This document shows positions 18,549-26,884 of a stretch of DNA of 64,000 bases, piece by piece. Source of the stretch: Candidatus Poribacteria bacterium WGA-3G. GTDB taxonomy: Bacteria > Poribacteria > WGA-4E > WGA-3G. Under the pieces are notes generated by a model. It saw nothing but the letters and a program-made list of their open reading frames with translations, was not told the DNA's origin and searched no databases. The stretch covers positions 1 to 64,000 of the forward strand of contig ASZN01000008.1 in the NCBI GenBank assembly GCA_000406005.1, in the 5' to 3' direction. Positions within the stretch are counted from its first letter, which is position 1. Each line of letters starts with the position of its first letter. The position numbers and the translations under genes are program-made.

Positions 18549-18667
18549 ATACCATTTCTAAACAGTGTTGTCGCATTACCGCCTGTTATGAAGGACGGTG
18601 GCATACCGGAACACAGACTAACAGTCTATGCTACATAAGAGGAAACCAATAAAATCAGAAATGGTAT
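18549..18667. repeat. MITE-like element, ATACCATTTCTGA family, copy 1
   Basis: About 119 bases bounded by ATACCATTT at the left and AAATGGTAT at the right, the arms reading to AGAAATGGTAT. The interior is nearly identical to 48453-48570, including AACAGACTAACAGTCTATGC-type sequence and a CTACATAAGAGGAAACC end. It has no coding capacity. Solo ends of the same type occur near 26585 and 32977. Confidence 0.8.
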
Positions 18668-18679
18668 AAAAAGACACTA

Positions 18680-19786
18680 CTAACGTAAGAGATGCCGTAG
18701 CGCGTTTGCAATGATCTCTTCTTCCCCAACGTTGAGGGTGTAGGCATTAATTACAAGCGTGTCTTTCCCGCGTGTGTTCACTTTGATACGCGGGGTGCCA
18801 GCGTCGAGATCACGTGCTATCTGTGCTGCGTCCCTGCCGTCACAGGTAACGTGTAGATTCGACAGGGTATGGCTTTGCTTTTGGTAATGGACTTTACACG
18901 ATACACCGTCAATATTCTCGAGTCCTTGTGCGAGTGCCTCGTATCTCGCGTCCTGTTCTTTTGATCGCTTATTGTGATCTGTGGATAACCAGATATCAAT
19001 AGCGGTCACCAGTCCGATAAGTTCCTGCCGATCAACCTTCATTCCGCGTCCGACGGGACGGGGTCCGATGAACCCGTGTCTATGTACAATCTCAATTAGG
19101 TCCTTTCTGCCACAGATGAATCCGGTTGAATGCGGTGCGTTGAAATACTTGCCACCGAAGCAGACAAGGTCCGCGGATTGCGCGTTTCGGCGGAAGTAAT
19201 CGATCGGATAGATTTGAGAGGCGGCATCGGCAATAAGCGGCAGGTTATGTGAGTGTGCTATCTCGACTGCTTCCTCCAAGGGGACGGCGTTCCCTTGGTT
19301 GGGTTGGATGAGATACGCGACTGCGGCGGTGTTTTCGCCGATAGCATCGTTCAACTTGTCGGCGGTACACCCGTTTTCGTCGCCTACAAAAATGAGTTTA
19401 CTGCCCGGAATCGTGAACGCGCGATCGTAGGTATAGTGTTGCATCTTCTGAAAAACGATTTCGTCTTTCAGTCCTGTGGTATCTGGGAGTTGTGCGCACT
19501 TGTCGGGATCGTTGCCCGTCATGACGGTTGCAGCTGCCAAGACGAGTGCGGTATAACATCCGGCTGTGATGTATGCATCTTCAACTTCTAAGTGTTCAGC
19601 TATGAACTGCCCTGACTTTTCGAGCAATTCTTCCATTTCGACGTAACTGTCATCTGCTTGGCGCATTGCGTCTCGGACTGCTGGCGAAGGCGTGGAGCCG
19701 CCTCTGACAGTCTGGTTTCCGGTAGCGTTAATGACCGGTCGTGCGCCGAGTTTCTTGTAAACATTTCCCCAACCTATACTCGCCAT
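18680..19786 (-). CDS. SelA-like PLP-dependent enzyme
   Basis: A 368-residue fold-type-I PLP protein of the SelA-like group. It begins YKKLGARPVINATGNQT, like selenocysteine synthases, and has the PLP lysine in CFGGKYFNAPHS and the cofactor Asp in LPLIADAASQ. It lacks the HTNLGR-type motif that follows INATG in true SelA proteins and is about 90 residues shorter. Relatives act as ammonia lyases or aminotransferase-like enzymes on amino sugars. A role in selenocysteine synthesis is therefore unlikely despite the selenoprotein gene in this window. Confidence 0.8.
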   Translation of the reverse strand: MASIGWGNVYKKLGARPVINATGNQTVRGGSTPSPAVRDAMRQADDSYVEMEELLEKSGQFIAEHLEVEDAYITAGCYTALVLAAATVMTGNDPDKCAQLPDTTGLKDEIVFQKMQHYTYDRAFTIPGSKLIFVGDENGCTADKLNDAIGENTAAVAYLIQPNQGNAVPLEEAVEIAHSHNLPLIADAASQIYPIDYFRRNAQSADLVCFGGKYFNAPHSTGFICGRKDLIEIVHRHGFIGPRPVGRGMKVDRQELIGLVTAIDIWLSTDHNKRSKEQDARYEALAQGLENIDGVSCKVHYQKQSHTLSNLHVTCDGRDAAQIARDLDAGTPRIKVNTRGKDTLVINAYTLNVGEEEIIANALRHLLR

Positions 19787-19946
19787 GGGATTACCTCCTT
19801 GGGATGGTTGTCGGTTGTTAGAAGAATAGTTATCAGTTGTCAGTTTTCAGTCGTCGGTAGGGTCCTTTTCCCAATAATAGATGGAAACCTCAGTTTTAGA
19901 CCTCGTCAGCAAAGAACCTATGTAAACTCTGTCCTGTTTTTGTGGA

Positions 19947-20906
19947 TTAGAGGATCGTTAATTCATCGTCGTCTCCGCTCTCTTCTAATACGGATTCCAA
20001 TTCGTGTGCGACTGCGCCGAATGCTTCTGACTGTGGAGACTCTGGGTGTCCAGCGACAATTGGGACACCGATGTCGCCTGCTGTGCAGACTTCAGCATCA
20101 AGCGGGATCTGTCCAAGGAAGGCGACGCCGAATCGTTCGCTGGTGTTCTTACCGCCATCCTTACGGAAGATCTCGGTCTTCTCGTTGCAGTGTGGGCAGA
20201 GGAAGTAACTCATATTTTCGATAATGCCGAGAATAGGCACGCCGAGGCGTTCAAACATGGCAACGCCACGTCGGACATCGGCGAGGGCAACGTCTTGTGG
20301 GGTTGTGACAATCAGTGCGCCGGTAAGCGGGATCGCCTGCGTTAAGGAGAGCGCGACATCACCAGTCCCGGGCGGCAGGTCGATGATGAGATAATCGAGT
20401 TCACCCCATTCGACATCGCTAAGGAGTTGGCGTATGGAACTGTGGAGCATCGGACCCCGCCAGATCATCGCCTGCTCCTCTGGGACCATAAATCCGATTG
20501 ACATGAGTTTGATATTATGTCGCACGAGCGGAATAAGTTTACGTGCTGGACTGACCTTCGGCTGCTCTTGAATACCCATCATTGTTGGGATGCTCGGACC
20601 GTAGGCATCTGCGTCCATGAGACCGACGGCAGCACCGGCATTCGCTAAAGAGATAGCGAGATTGGTAGCGACAGTCGATTTCCCAACGCCGCCTTTTCCA
20701 CTGGCGACCGCGATTTTATACTTGATATTGGGGAGTGTGATATTTTGTTGCTGGGGTTGTTGCTGTTGCGGCGGGGGTTGTTGTTGTTGCGGTTGCCGCC
20801 CAGAAATCTGTGAACCGCTGATAACCTTCAGGTCCGGATGTCCCTTCTTTTCCGATTCTGATTGCGATTTAGGCTTTTTGTCGTCGCCTTTTTTAAGAAA
20901 TCTCAT
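19947..20906 (-). CDS. Mrp/NBP35-type P-loop iron-sulfur carrier ATPase
   Basis: 319 residues. The deviant Walker A motif GKGGVGKST is at about residue 70, DADAYGPSIP follows, and DLPPGTGDVALSL is Walker B. The CPHC motif in YFLCPHCNEKTEIF is the Fe-S binding site of the family. The first 60 residues are charged and contain a PQQQQPPPQQQQPQQQ stretch in place of the usual DUF59 domain. It carries or inserts Fe-S clusters. The start is at RFLKKGDDKK preceded by a weak AGGAG. Confidence 0.9.
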   Translation of the reverse strand: MRFLKKGDDKKPKSQSESEKKGHPDLKVISGSQISGRQPQQQQPPPQQQQPQQQNITLPNIKYKIAVASGKGGVGKSTVATNLAISLANAGAAVGLMDADAYGPSIPTMMGIQEQPKVSPARKLIPLVRHNIKLMSIGFMVPEEQAMIWRGPMLHSSIRQLLSDVEWGELDYLIIDLPPGTGDVALSLTQAIPLTGALIVTTPQDVALADVRRGVAMFERLGVPILGIIENMSYFLCPHCNEKTEIFRKDGGKNTSERFGVAFLGQIPLDAEVCTAGDIGVPIVAGHPESPQSEAFGAVAHELESVLEESGDDDELTIL

Positions 20907-21042
20907 ATCTCTGCTCCTATGGTTGTTTATGGAATGGTTTCAAGATGTTACGTTGTTTCGAGAAATAGTTTAACACTTTTTTTAATAATTTTGTATAATA
21001 CTTTGGAGTTTGCTCGATTTTTTGCGTATTACGTGCGTCAGT

Positions 21043-21059
21043 CGGGGTTGCAAACCCCG
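21043..21059. repeat. Dispersed palindrome CGGGGTT-GC-AA-type
   Basis: CGGGGTTGCAAACCCCG is a hairpin-forming word. A copy (CGGGGTTACAAACCCCG) lies at 26787-26803, both followed by CCTGCA. Confidence 0.5.
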
Positions 21060-21102
21060 CCTGCAGTATTGCTAAAACACAATAGATTCAGAAGGGGGCT
21101 TT

Positions 21103-21768
21103 ATGAATATTCTGATGTTACGGCATTCCGCTGGGTTTGAACATAGTTACCTACCCGATGCTGAAGTTACACTGAAAGAGATTGGTGCAGCAAACGGTTG
21201 GAACGTTACCACGACGCACCGATGCGATCGGATTAACGCTGACAATCTTGAAAAACAGGATATCGTCGCGTTTGCAACAACAGGGAACCTACCCTTCAAT
21301 GATGCGCAAAAAGAGGCGTTATTGAGCTTCGTCCGTAACGGTAAAGCGTTCTTTGGCATCCACAACGCGACGGATACGTGTTACGATTGGCCCGAATACG
21401 GTGAAATGCTCGGCGGTTACTTCGCTGGACATCCGTGGCACGAAGAGGTGAACGTCATCGTTGAGGATAGCGACCATCCGGCGACCCGTATGTTGGGCAG
21501 CAGTTTCAAAGTTGTCGATGAAATTTATACCTTCAAAAGTTGGGATCGCAACAAAACGCGTGTGCTGATGCGTCTGGATAACGATTCGATTGATGTCTCG
21601 CGTGGCAACCGTGAGGACAACGACTATGCCCTCGGTTGGTGCCATACTTATGGAAAAGGACGCGTGATGTATACTGCCTTGGGCCACCCAGATGCGCTTT
21701 GGGGCGAGAAATGGTTCCGCGAACATATCATAGGATGCATCAAATGGGCAGGCGGATTAGAAGATTAG
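21103..21768 (+). CDS. ThuA-like protein (trehalose utilisation family)
   Basis: A 221-residue glutamine-amidotransferase-like fold of the ThuA family: MLRHSAGFEHS at the start, FFGIHNATDTCYDWPEYGEMLGGYF in the centre, GHPWHEEV, and GKGRVMYTALGHPDALW near the end. These His-rich motifs are characteristic. Members are found beside sugar oxidoreductases and glycan-degrading enzymes; here a Gfo/Idh/MocA gene converges on it (21805). The biochemical role of the family is not settled. Confidence 0.85.
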   Translation: MNILMLRHSAGFEHSYLPDAEVTLKEIGAANGWNVTTTHRCDRINADNLEKQDIVAFATTGNLPFNDAQKEALLSFVRNGKAFFGIHNATDTCYDWPEYGEMLGGYFAGHPWHEEVNVIVEDSDHPATRMLGSSFKVVDEIYTFKSWDRNKTRVLMRLDNDSIDVSRGNREDNDYALGWCHTYGKGRVMYTALGHPDALWGEKWFREHIIGCIKWAGGLED

Positions 21769-21804
21769 TCAGCAGTCAGCCATCAGCGATCAGATTTTTA
21801 GACA

Positions 21805-22809
21805 TCAACTGTTGGTAATAACACCTGTTGCCCGCAAAAGCGTCTCCTGCACCAACAATTCGTGTGACACTGGACGATCGGGTGGTTGTTCGCCCGCAAT
21901 GGTCGCTAAAAACGCGTCAAGTTCAAGTTCATACGTGCGTTGACGGCTTTCACCGTCTATCTCTACGATCTGTTCACCTTGCGTATAACCGTCCTTTGTG
22001 CTCTCCAAACAGAGCCGAATTTTCAATCCGGGTTCAAAAGGCTCAACGATAATGGCACTGCCTTCGGTGCCGTAGACTTCAAATCTGCGTGCCACGGGTC
22101 TCGGTTCCAAAGCGGAGATGGATATAAACGCCATCGCTTTTTCAAATTCATAAACGGTGAGGGTGTTATCTTTGAAAGGTTCGACGGAGCCGCCGTCGTT
22201 TCGGAGGAAAGAGGTGACCTTCTCGGGTCGTCCGAGGAGCCAGAGAACTTGGTCGAGGACGTGTCCGCCTAAGTCAAAAAAGATGCCGCCGATGTGTTGG
22301 CTGATGCGGGTGCGCGCCTCGTAAGAGATATTGGTAGACATGTGTGCGCGAACGGAAAAAACATCGCCTAAGAACCCGGAGTGCACCCATTCGGCAACCT
22401 GCCTGAAGGCGGAGTGGTATCGTAGCATGTACCCCATCTGTACGTGTAGCGATTTCGCTTCTGCGGTATTGATGACGCGCTGCCACTGTACCCAGTTCTC
22501 ACCGGCGGGTTTGTCGTACCAGACGTGTTTTCCAGCGTTGACAATCTGCTCGGTTTGATCTAAGCTTTCGGCGTTATTGCCTTCCGAAGCAATCGCGACG
22601 ATGGTACCATCGCTGAGCATCTCCTCGGCATTCGCATACCAGTGGACATCGGTAAAGGTTCCGCCGCCAGCCTGAAGTTTCTCGCGTTGTTGTGCGTCGG
22701 GTTCAAACACACCCGCGACTTCCACATCGGGGTTGACGAGCATCGCTTGCATTTTTCCGCGTGCGTGTCCGTGTTTCGTTCCGTATTGTGCCATCCGTAT
22801 TTTCGCCAT
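21805..22809 (-). CDS. Gfo/Idh/MocA family oxidoreductase
   Basis: About 334 residues. The start AKIRMAQYGTKHGHARGK replaces the usual GxGxxG with a TKHGHA loop seen in a subgroup of this family. WYDKPAGENWVQWQ is a variant of the EKP motif, and FFDLGGHVLDQVLWLLG carries the Gly and Asp of the substrate motif. The start at 22809 follows GGAG; a TTG four codons upstream is rejected. A strong promoter lies about 45 bases upstream. It converges with the ThuA-like gene, a common functional partner. Confidence 0.88.
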   Translation of the reverse strand: MAKIRMAQYGTKHGHARGKMQAMLVNPDVEVAGVFEPDAQQREKLQAGGGTFTDVHWYANAEEMLSDGTIVAIASEGNNAESLDQTEQIVNAGKHVWYDKPAGENWVQWQRVINTAEAKSLHVQMGYMLRYHSAFRQVAEWVHSGFLGDVFSVRAHMSTNISYEARTRISQHIGGIFFDLGGHVLDQVLWLLGRPEKVTSFLRNDGGSVEPFKDNTLTVYEFEKAMAFISISALEPRPVARRFEVYGTEGSAIIVEPFEPGLKIRLCLESTKDGYTQGEQIVEIDGESRQRTYELELDAFLATIAGEQPPDRPVSHELLVQETLLRATGVITNS

Positions 22810-22854
22810 ATTTATCTCCAAAATCCGAAATTAGTAATGTGGTGTTGTATGGCT

Positions 22855-22882
22855 ATTATACGGACATGAAATTGCATGTCAA
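22855..22882 (-). promoter_or_regulatory. Strong sigma-70 promoter for the 22809 gene
   Basis: On the minus strand: TTGACA (22882-22877), 16 bases, TATAAT (22860-22855), both boxes perfect. The expected transcript start is about 40 bases before the ATG. Confidence 0.7.
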
Positions 22883-22926
22883 GGAAATATTCGGGTGGTC
22901 AATATTTGGGTAAGAAATGGCAGCAT

Positions 22927-23275
22927 TTACAGATTGTCGCGTTGGAAGCGGAAGACACCGTTTTGCTGAGTGCCGATGTAGAAGGTCCGACCCTCAACGG
23001 CAAACGCGGTTGCAGGGTGCGGTAGTTCTGCGGCGATCTGTTTCCAGGCGTGGGTCTGTTTATCCGCCGCATAGATACCACTATCACAGGCACCGTAAAC
23101 CGTTGTAAGCCTTGAGAAAAACATCCTGCGTGAGTTCCTCAGCGATATGGAAATCACCGATCTTACGCCAAACGAGGGCGTGCACCGATTTCTGGTATTT
23201 ATTGACGAGCGTGGTAAACGCGTCTTGATCGCCATCTAAAACGCGTTGAATGAGATCTACATCATTTGCCTTCAT
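22927..23275 (-). pseudogene. Deleted remnant of an ECF-sigma/beta-propeller fusion gene
   Basis: The first 60 codons (from an ATG at 23275 with a good AGGAG site) encode the start of an ECF sigma factor: LIQRVLDGDQDAFTTLVNKY, HALVWRKIGDFHIAEELTQD. At about 23095 the homology switches frame and jumps to the last 58 residues of a propeller: TVYGACDSGIYAAD to YIGTQQNGVFRF. Both parts match the start and the end of the intact 964-residue fusion at 45558-48452. About 2.5 kb of coding sequence has been lost between them. The sigma frame meets a stop (TGA) just after the junction. Confidence 0.85.
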
Positions 23276-23432
23276 TTCTATCTCCTCACAGAAAATATAG
23301 GTTTCATAATATAGTGACGCTCGTAAAAGTCGAAATGTTGCATAAAGTGTGTATTATGCAAAGATTCACGAAAAAATGCATACATTGTTAAACGAAATAA
23401 CTCACGGATGTTCATCGCTAAAGCAGCAAAAA

Positions 23433-24230
23433 TTATTCCGGATTGTCTCCTGCATTCTCTAATATTAAATTAAACAACTCCTCAAGTTCACCTTCAACAC
23501 ATGTCTCTTTCTTACGACTAATAGCAACACCAAAAGGCTCTCCATTATCTACGACTTCTTTAAAAACATTATATCTACACAAGAAATATTCTGTAGGTTG
23601 TAAAACATATTGTGCCCTTAAATACTCAACATACTCTTTTTTATTTTCATCTGTAGCGATACGCCATCCACCAAATTTTTCCTTTTTCTGGCCCTCAGCA
23701 ACGATATGAACCTCTGGTATATCTCCGTGCTGACGCATCAATGTTTCTGTGTAAAGTTTAACAAACAGTTCTGGATCATCTGTTTCACGCCATATTTTTT
23801 GCTTTTGGGTATCTTCCAAAACTTTACGATTTGATTCATTGGGCCATAAAAGGTAGTGTGCTTTCGCGCGCAAAATTAAATCTTCAATTGAAGTTTCAGT
23901 CGGTTTACCGTCAGCTAACAGCGATAACCTATAAAATATAGCCACTATGTGGACCGCTGGTATATCACCAAATTGCTGTATCAGCACTGCATGATAGTAT
24001 TTGGCTTTCAATTCTGGGTCTTTTTCCTCATACCAGTCTCCAGGGAAATTAAGATTTAGAAGTTCTTTTACCTGCTCATCCGTAATTTCATAGAGTGATT
24101 CGCTTGTGTCGTAATACCTATCCGGTAACTCAACAGATAATATCGGTTCTGTATCTTCTTCTACCTCGCCACACCCTAAAAAATTGAGTCCGATAAGTAA
24201 ACAGAAAAAGTACGTTAGTATACCTCTCAT
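23433..24230 (-). CDS. Lipoprotein with repeated GDIPEVHIV motif
   Basis: About 265 residues, family not recognised. The start at 24230 gives a lipoprotein signal peptide (MRGILTYFFCLLIGLNFLGC) with the lipobox Cys at residue 20 and GGAGG upstream. Two internal repeats are visible: ELKAKYYHAVLIQQFGDIPAVHIV and ELFVKLYTETLMRQHGDIPEVHIV, each followed by about 40 residues with a YLxxP- or LLWPNESN-like end. The same motif occurs in the protein at 30572-31213. Base composition is more A+T-rich than the metabolic genes. Probably an outer-membrane or periplasmic lipoprotein. Confidence 0.7.
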   Translation of the reverse strand: MRGILTYFFCLLIGLNFLGCGEVEEDTEPILSVELPDRYYDTSESLYEITDEQVKELLNLNFPGDWYEEKDPELKAKYYHAVLIQQFGDIPAVHIVAIFYRLSLLADGKPTETSIEDLILRAKAHYLLWPNESNRKVLEDTQKQKIWRETDDPELFVKLYTETLMRQHGDIPEVHIVAEGQKKEKFGGWRIATDENKKEYVEYLRAQYVLQPTEYFLCRYNVFKEVVDNGEPFGVAISRKKETCVEGELEELFNLILENAGDNPE

Positions 24231-24566
24231 CTGCTTTATACCTCCAAACTGCTTAATGAACTGAGCCTGATAATATACATAACGTGAGTTTGATAAAAGT
24301 TTGATTATGTAGCGTCCACTGTTAATTTTGCGCTGTATAGCCCACAAACTAACAGTTTGTGCTACGATTCACGGTTCTGTGATGCGGAAATAGAACCGGC
24401 AACACATCCGAAATGATTAATCAAACTGGCGTTATACATAATACAACTCTGTACCTTTAGTTTTATATCAATCTTTTGGTGGGTACTGTTCACTATTTTC
24501 TTCGCTATTTACCGCGTTGTTTTCTGTTAGTGAGGCGAAATCATTATTAGACCGAAAACGCTCGGA
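24231..24566. other. Gene-free stretch
   Basis: No gene is supported. Near 24350 lies ACAAACTAACAGTTTGTGCTAC, a relative of the CTAACAGCCTATGCTAC word found inside the MITE-like elements. Nothing else stands out. Confidence 0.5.
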
Positions 24567-26558
24567 TTAAGAACCTATCACGGGTTTCAGGTCCCAGAGG
24601 AGGATGGTGCTGTCAAAACTGCCACTCGCCAAAAGTGTACCATCTGGTGAAAACGCGAGATCTTGGACATCGGTGGGGTGCCCCCAGAAGGTGGCGATGT
24701 TTTCGCCGGTGGCAACTTCCCATAAGCGAATAGGCACCTTTTCTGTTTCTACGCCCCTATGCCACCATGCACCAGAAGCAAGATATTTCCCACAAGGTGA
24801 AAACGCCAAGGCACGCGGGTAACAACTGGGGTGTGTATGAGGAAGAGTCAAGAGAGTTCGACAACTATTGATATCCCACAATCGGATTTGGTTTAGCATG
24901 CCACACGCGATCTTGTGACCGCAAGGTGAAAACGCGACAGTATAGACAGGGTTGACACGGAACTCCGGATTTTCTTTCCCTGTATCGATGTCCCATAGAT
25001 TTGCCATCGTGCCAGAAGAACTCGGAACACTTACAAGGTGTTTACCGTCGTGGCTGAATATAAGGCGGCTGATCTTATCATCATCCCAATTCCCTTCTAA
25101 GGGGAGAGTGTGTGTGAGTACACAGCGCACGTCACCACTTCTCATATCCCATACATACAGATGCCCTTTGCTATCCGCGCAGGCGATGAGATGTCGTAGC
25201 GGGGCGTGTGCAGCGGCAGTCACCACTGCCTCTGGGTCGGGAAGTGTAAATGTCATAGATGTCGTGTTTTCGTCGGTTTCCCCAATTTTAACGGTTATTT
25301 TAACACTGTTTTTATCATACGCAAACGCTGTCGAGTGAATTTTCTCTGAAATGAACACAAAAACGGCTTGTGGGTCATCGGATATTTTGAAAAAAGTTGG
25401 TGGTTGCATAGGGTTGGCAATATCCCAGAAGAGTGTGCTTCCATACTTTCCGGCTGCCAACTTTTTGCCATCTTGTGAGAACGCTACGGAATTCGGAGTA
25501 CCATTGACATGTAAATAAGGCAACTTGCGGGGGTTGGTATCCCCGGGCGACCACACTGCCCATTCCTTGGCACCAGCAACGACAAAATGCGAACTGCTTG
25601 AAAAAAGTGCTTCATCAATCTCCCATTCCTTTTCAACGTACGTGTAGCGTTTTTCATGACGTTCCACGTCCCACACGACGACAGTGTTTCTTTCCAGATC
25701 ATTTTCCAGAGTATGAAGAACGCCTTCTTGTGAATAGCAGACACTCATGCGAGCGGTGGCATCATAGTTCTGATAGACTCCCTCTTGTTCCCAAGTCTTC
25801 ACATTCCATACTTGCACTGTGCCTTTATCGCCGCCGATGGCCAGCGTTTGTCCACAAGGTGAAAAGCAGAGGCTGCGCACAAAGCTCGGTTGTTCGGTAA
25901 GACAGGCGATGCACTCACCGGTTACGACATCCCAGACCAAAACAACATCGGGGCCATCCGTTGTCCCGGCGGGAGCCGTACACGCCAGCAGACGACTGTC
26001 TGGCGAAAAAGCAACGGGTCGAGGGAGGGAGGGGTAAGAACTGCGTGTTTCTCTTTGGGGGTCATGGAACGTAGCCAGCGGTGTGCCGGTTCTGGGGTTC
26101 CAGGTGTAGACAATCTCACAACGGCTACCCGTTGCGGCCAGGTGCTGGTTATCAGGTGAAAAGGCAAGAGACTGAATTGCAGTCGTCCTAGGGACTGGCT
26201 CTTTTAACCCTGGCCGCACAATTTTTGTAATGCAGGTGCTCCGCTGGATATCCCACACTTTGATAACACCATCCCAGCTGCCGGTCGCAGCCAATCGCCC
26301 ATCATGAGAAATCGTAATGGCACCCAGCATCCCCCGTTGTGTTTCCCATAAAGCAACAGGTTGCATTGTCGCGAGGTCATACCACCATAACCCAATTTTG
26401 GTTGCAACTGCGAGGTATGTACCATCCGGTGATACTGCCATCGCCATCACAACTCCATGCCCGAACCGAGAAATCGCACCCTCTGGTAAAGCCCAACTCA
26501 TGGGATGACCTTTGTCATCGACAATGGGTGTGGCCCTGTTTTTTCTGCCATTTATCAT
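24567..26558 (-). CDS. WD40-repeat protein, about 663 residues
   Basis: A cytoplasmic-looking protein (no signal peptide) made of about a dozen WD40 repeats, e.g. AVAFSPDSRLLACT, WDVVTGECIACL and DLAFSPDGTLLASGSFDSTILLWDL, enough for two propellers. The start at 26558 (MINGRKNR) follows AGGAGG. It begins its repeat region with WALPEGAISRFGHG and ends EVATGENIATFWGHPTDVQDL, both nearly identical to the gene at 37229-39223, so the two are paralogues whose ends are conserved and centres divergent. Role unknown; such proteins usually act as protein-binding scaffolds. Confidence 0.85.
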   Translation of the reverse strand: MINGRKNRATPIVDDKGHPMSWALPEGAISRFGHGVVMAMAVSPDGTYLAVATKIGLWWYDLATMQPVALWETQRGMLGAITISHDGRLAATGSWDGVIKVWDIQRSTCITKIVRPGLKEPVPRTTAIQSLAFSPDNQHLAATGSRCEIVYTWNPRTGTPLATFHDPQRETRSSYPSLPRPVAFSPDSRLLACTAPAGTTDGPDVVLVWDVVTGECIACLTEQPSFVRSLCFSPCGQTLAIGGDKGTVQVWNVKTWEQEGVYQNYDATARMSVCYSQEGVLHTLENDLERNTVVVWDVERHEKRYTYVEKEWEIDEALFSSSSHFVVAGAKEWAVWSPGDTNPRKLPYLHVNGTPNSVAFSQDGKKLAAGKYGSTLFWDIANPMQPPTFFKISDDPQAVFVFISEKIHSTAFAYDKNSVKITVKIGETDENTTSMTFTLPDPEAVVTAAAHAPLRHLIACADSKGHLYVWDMRSGDVRCVLTHTLPLEGNWDDDKISRLIFSHDGKHLVSVPSSSGTMANLWDIDTGKENPEFRVNPVYTVAFSPCGHKIACGMLNQIRLWDINSCRTLLTLPHTHPSCYPRALAFSPCGKYLASGAWWHRGVETEKVPIRLWEVATGENIATFWGHPTDVQDLAFSPDGTLLASGSFDSTILLWDLKPVIGS

Positions 26559-26737
26559 GTTCCTCCTAAAAACTATCCGTTCTAATACCATTTCTGAATA
26601 AACATGCGTCCAACACTATCTTATATAGACCCGTTTTTTACGCCCTTTGCGTGCGAAAAACGCAGTGTGCTATCATATACACATTCGTGGATGCACTTTG
26701 CACGAGGGCATCCATGAAAATTAACGTGAGTTTGATG

Positions 26738-26827
26738 GGACTTACGGATTTTTTTTACGAGTTCCGACGCGATATAGGATGCGGAGCGGGGTTACAAACC
26801 CCGCCTGCATACGGGTTGCGTAAGTCC
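26738..26827. repeat. MITE-like element, AGGACTTACGCA family, copy a
   Basis: 90 bases between GGACTTACG and CGTAAGTCC. The interior differs from the other copies and includes the CGGGGTTACAAACCCCG palindrome. It is in the 26559-26884 gap, where no gene is seen; the rest of the gap holds a solo ATACCATTTCTGA end at 26585 and a GGTAGGTTCGGTTTGATGAAG repeat near 26863. Confidence 0.65.
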
Positions 26828-26884
26828 TGTTAAAAAAAAAGAAATGTCTCAGACCCAGGGCCGGTAGGTTCGGTTTGATGAAGA

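Noticed and set aside
18680..19786. Selenocysteine synthase (SelA) to go with the selenoprotein
   Set aside because: The fold and INATG start match, but the HTNLGR-type motif after it is missing and the protein is too short; it fits the SelA-like PLP side family.
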